Part shown: positions 61,767 to 64,000 of the stretch, piece by piece | Layout of the letters: every line of letters begins with the position of its first letter | Numbering within the stretch: position 1 is the stretch's first letter | Assembly: GCF_003581615.1 (NCBI RefSeq) | Contig: NZ_QXFH01000077.1 | Coordinates: 66,552 to 130,551 of the forward strand | From: Flagellimonas lutimaris | Lineage (GTDB): Bacteria; Bacteroidota; Bacteroidia; Flavobacteriales; Flavobacteriaceae | DNA length: 64,000 nucleotides | Reading direction: 5' to 3' | The notes under the pieces: generated by a model | Told to the model about the DNA's origin: nothing | Database searches by the model: none | What the model saw: only the letters and a program-made list of their open reading frames with translations | Program-made: the position numbers and the translations under genes

Positions 61767-62873
61767 TTATTCTGTTAGTTTGAAACCTATTTTCTCAAAT
61801 TCTTTTCCGTTTACAATAACGGATACTTGATGTTCTCCAATATGGAATTTTCGAGTGGTAATTATTTTAAATGAATGTTTTCTATTGATTATATTTGTTG
61901 ACTTCGGTAAATAATCTTTCTCACTAATTTTAAATACTTTTTTAGATAAAGAGCCATTAGCTTTTTGATAATACACTCCATATTCAAGTCTAATTTTTGA
62001 ACTTATGCTATCCGTATTTATAAGTTTGAACGAAAACTCTAAATAATTTCCAACTTTTACTATTGGATTGTGAACTTTAAGGTCAACTATTTTGATTTTT
62101 TCAATAGTTCCAAAACCAAATAGTTCCATTATTTCTGAGTTCCCTTGTTTCAAAAGAGTTCTGCAAGCATGCTTTGTTAAGGCATCTGTTTCTTTTGTTT
62201 TTCCTTTCCATTTTTTTACCAAGCTAATCACGGTTTGAGGATTGTCTTTTGAAATATCATTTAAATTATTTGCCACACTTCTCCTTACAAATTCAGAAGA
62301 GTCATCTTTTAGGTTTTCAAGAATTGGAATTATCGGCTCTGGGTTTTTCTTTAGGGATGAAATTGCCATTGCCCATGGCAATCTAGGTCTGCATCCTTCA
62401 GAAGCAAGTCGTCTTACCATATGATTTTTATGATTTGACCAATCAAACATCTGTTTCAACATTTCATTTTGATTGTTAATAATAAAAGGTCTAACTGCAA
62501 ATTCACAACTTGTAAATTGAGTAACTATTTCAATAAGTTCAATGGATGTGTCGAAATCGTTTATGCCATATACTTCTATAAAATCGGGAAGAAACATAAA
62601 TTCTATGCTTGTCTCCTTATAACCTTTTTGCTCTAGATTGTTGATAAGTAGCTTGATATATCCAGCAGATTCATGAAACTCTTTTGAGAAAAAATCACCA
62701 AGAACGTGAGTAATATGTCGCATTCTTTGTTTTAGTTCCAGTTGATCCCATTCAGTACTGAAAATTTGATTTAAAAATACGTTCTTATTAAAATTAGGAA
62801 CAACCTCTCCAAGGCAATCGGAGAGGCTGTTAAAAAATGCTTTGGAATATAGGTTTTTAAGAGCTGTACTCAT
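61767..62873 (-). CDS. AlkC-like DNA alkylation repair protein
   Basis: 368 residues. A HEAT-like helical repeat domain (about 1-255) contains VRRLASEGCRPRLPWA (near 162-177), FVRRSVANNLNDISKDNP (near 203-220) and ACRTLLKQG, the signatures of AlkC-type 3-methyladenine glycosylases. A C-terminal domain of about 100 residues (EKIKIVDLKVHNPIVKVG to EFEKIGFKL) is all beta, consistent with the Ig-like domain of some AlkC proteins. Its ATG directly follows the TAA of the SRPBCC gene, so the two are coupled. In the accessory island. Confidence 0.87.
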   Translation of the reverse strand: MSTALKNLYSKAFFNSLSDCLGEVVPNFNKNVFLNQIFSTEWDQLELKQRMRHITHVLGDFFSKEFHESAGYIKLLINNLEQKGYKETSIEFMFLPDFIEVYGINDFDTSIELIEIVTQFTSCEFAVRPFIINNQNEMLKQMFDWSNHKNHMVRRLASEGCRPRLPWAMAISSLKKNPEPIIPILENLKDDSSEFVRRSVANNLNDISKDNPQTVISLVKKWKGKTKETDALTKHACRTLLKQGNSEIMELFGFGTIEKIKIVDLKVHNPIVKVGNYLEFSFKLINTDSISSKIRLEYGVYYQKANGSLSKKVFKISEKDYLPKSTNIINRKHSFKIITTRKFHIGEHQVSVIVNGKEFEKIGFKLTE

Positions 62874-63488
62874 TTACTCTTGCGTTGATTGTTCCATGTA
62901 ATTCTCAATAAGTTTTCCTTCAAATTTTGCGATTAGTTGTTTCGCCATATCTTCAAAAACACCTACTAAAGTAGTTTTATTCATTACCAGCATTTCTTCG
63001 TTTTCGTGATTAAAGTGCATATCCCATGTAAGGATTGTTTTACCTCCCTTTGCTTCAAGAGTGGTTAGAGAAAAACTTTCTGTAAACCCAAATTCGGTTG
63101 CCTCTTTTTTTGTTGAAGCCCAACCTAAATTCGTTTCTTGCCAAACTACCTTTTCGGTATGAATCACCCCTTTCTCACCTTCTGCCATAGGTTTAAAATA
63201 GCAAGTATAAGAAGTACATTTTCCGTTTCTTACTACTGTTTCTACTTTTTCTAAACCAGCACTATATTTAGACATATTTGCTGGATCGCCAACTAAATCA
63301 TACACTTCTGATGTTGGTTGATTTAATTCTAACACCATTCGATTTCTTAAGGGGCTTTTTACGAAATCACTTGCTTTCGGAAAAGTTGATGTTGTTTTCA
63401 TTTCTGTTTTTTCACTCATTTTTACTTTGTTTTGATTACCACAACTAACAAAAAGCATTAGTGTTGGTATGATTAATAATTGTCTCAT
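62874..63488 (-). CDS. SRPBCC-family lipoprotein
   Basis: 204 residues with a lipoprotein signal (MRQLLIIPTLMLFVSCGNQ, Cys16). The mature part has the SRPBCC (START/Bet v 1-like) pattern: VLELNQPTSEVYDLVGDPANMSKYSAGLEKVE, then CYFKPMAEGEKGVIHTEKVVW and GGKTILTWDMHFNHEN, ending in a long helix (LVGVFEDMAKQLIAKFEG). Binds an unknown hydrophobic ligand. A lipoprotein in one unit with a DNA glycosylase is unusual. Confidence 0.82.
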   Translation of the reverse strand: MRQLLIIPTLMLFVSCGNQNKVKMSEKTEMKTTSTFPKASDFVKSPLRNRMVLELNQPTSEVYDLVGDPANMSKYSAGLEKVETVVRNGKCTSYTCYFKPMAEGEKGVIHTEKVVWQETNLGWASTKKEATEFGFTESFSLTTLEAKGGKTILTWDMHFNHENEEMLVMNKTTLVGVFEDMAKQLIAKFEGKLIENYMEQSTQE

Positions 63489-63545
63489 TTTTGTTCTTAA
63501 TTTTAATTTGAGACAATAGTAAAATGGGAGAGTGACAGCCCTATG

Positions 63546-63899
63546 TCAACTAGGGTTAATTAATTTGCTAAAATAATTTGAAAGATTGAATTCATCCTCA
63601 TAATCAAAGGTTTGAGAGGTAAATCTTATTTCCAGAACACGGTCTAATCTGAATTCTCTGATTTCATCTCTTAATTTACAAAAAGCAACAACAACCCAAG
63701 CTTTTTCTGTAAAATAGATTCCTAATGGTTCTATTGCTCTTAGTGTTATTTCATTTTTATAAAATGAATGGTATTTAATTTGAACTACAATGTTGTTCGT
63801 TATTGCCTTTTGTATCATAGATAATGAATCACTAGTAAAGACTTCTCTTGTATGAGATGATGCAACTCTATTTTCAAGTTTTGCAATGTTGTCTTTTAA
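63546..63899 (-). pseudogene. WYL-domain regulator lacking its N-terminal HTH
   Basis: The frame is open from 63899 (LKDNIAKLENRVASSH) through the Met at 63818 to the stop at 63546, about 117 residues. It matches the linker and WYL domain of YafY-type regulators (MIQKAITNNIVVQIKYHSFYKN; EPLGIYFTEKAWVVVAFCKLR; REFRLDRVLEI). A TAG at 63902-63900 ends homology, and the expected ~100-residue DNA-binding part does not follow in the remaining 98 bp. Probably a truncated remnant; a short WYL-only protein from 63818 (90 residues) is possible. Confidence 0.72.
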
Positions 63900-63902
63900 C
63901 TA

Positions 63903-64000
63903 AATTTTCTGGCATAGCACGATTTGAATATTAATCACAACGCCCTGCTAAACGCAGTGACGTTCTGGGTTTTAAATTATGTGAATTTATTCACAAATAA
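63903..64000. other. Window end, no gene recognised
   Basis: Contains GGCATAGCACG (63911-63921) and CAACGCCCTGCTAAACGCAG (63939-63958), which resemble the short border motifs near 61749 in inverted orientation. Confidence 0.35.

Noticed and set aside
61745..63945. Classical integron attC sites around the AlkC block
   Set aside because: Core sites do not fit GTTRRRY, no paired inner sites are visible, and no integron integrase is in the window; only a weaker cassette-like border remark is kept.

Overview
The window is about 64 kb of a low-GC (roughly 40 percent by eye) Bacteroidota chromosome, most likely a marine member of the Flavobacteriaceae; the protein texture suggests the Muricauda/Allomuricauda neighbourhood, but that genus-level guess is inference only. 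The evidence is the Bacteroidota-type promoter (TTTG, about 19-20 nt, TAnnTTTG) seen before rpsA, the tRNA pair and the thr operon, the near absence of Shine-Dalgarno sequences, family-restricted genes (DUF3822, head-GIN/DUF2807, KdnB-like dehydrogenase), and the gene orders themselves.

Layout. 1-5.1 kb: end of a GH31 glycosidase, an M48 lipoprotein protease, an Atg22-like MFS transporter and a YdjC-type deacetylase. 5.2-8.1 kb (minus): an ECF sigma factor, a single-pass probable anti-sigma factor, a DUF4097-like and a DUF2807 surface protein in one operon. 8.4-11.6 kb: lon and cmk. 11.6-14.5 kb: an insertion-like segment with a gene split by an in-frame stop, two small lipoproteins, and, at its far end, a second copy of the 3' end of cmk. 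14.5-16.2 kb: a class C beta-lactamase-like hydrolase and a Kbp/YgaU-like BON-LysM protein. 16.4-24.4 kb: rpsA, then pyrR-pyrB-(unknown)-rnz-pdxH-sixA-like-ppk1. 24.4-29.3 kb: miaE, dnaX, RNase P RNA (rnpB), rsmD, a DUF3822 gene and a membrane protein. 29.4-35.8 kb: a RecD-like helicase, DUF4126, kdsB-HAD-kdnB-acyltransferase and an amidohydrolase. 35.8-47.5 kb: YebC, PCD, SDR, gcvT, aminopeptidase P, the thrABC operon with a leader peptide, nnr. 47.7-58.5 kb: clpC, gyrA, a TPR protein, an NlpC/P60 peptidase, a thiolase and an HD-domain membrane phosphohydrolase. 58.6-58.8 kb: tRNA-Ser and tRNA-Pro. 58.8-64 kb: an accessory island with a Fic protein behind a perfect inverted repeat, a decayed IS21-family transposase, an AlkC-like glycosylase with an SRPBCC lipoprotein, and a beheaded WYL regulator.

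Most of the window is conserved housekeeping DNA. The points I consider most worth a second look are: (1) an A10 tract in dnaX at the end of the clamp-loader core, where slippage into either other frame meets a stop at once, so a short gamma-like product is expected beside tau; (2) a Thr/Ile-rich leader peptide in front of thrA, with a promoter overlapping that of the divergent nnr gene; (3) the duplicated cmk 3' end flanking a 2.9 kb segment; (4) the tRNA-Pro-adjacent island with imperfect direct repeats around the Fic gene. I did not find CRISPR arrays, prophage structural genes or an evident new defence system.
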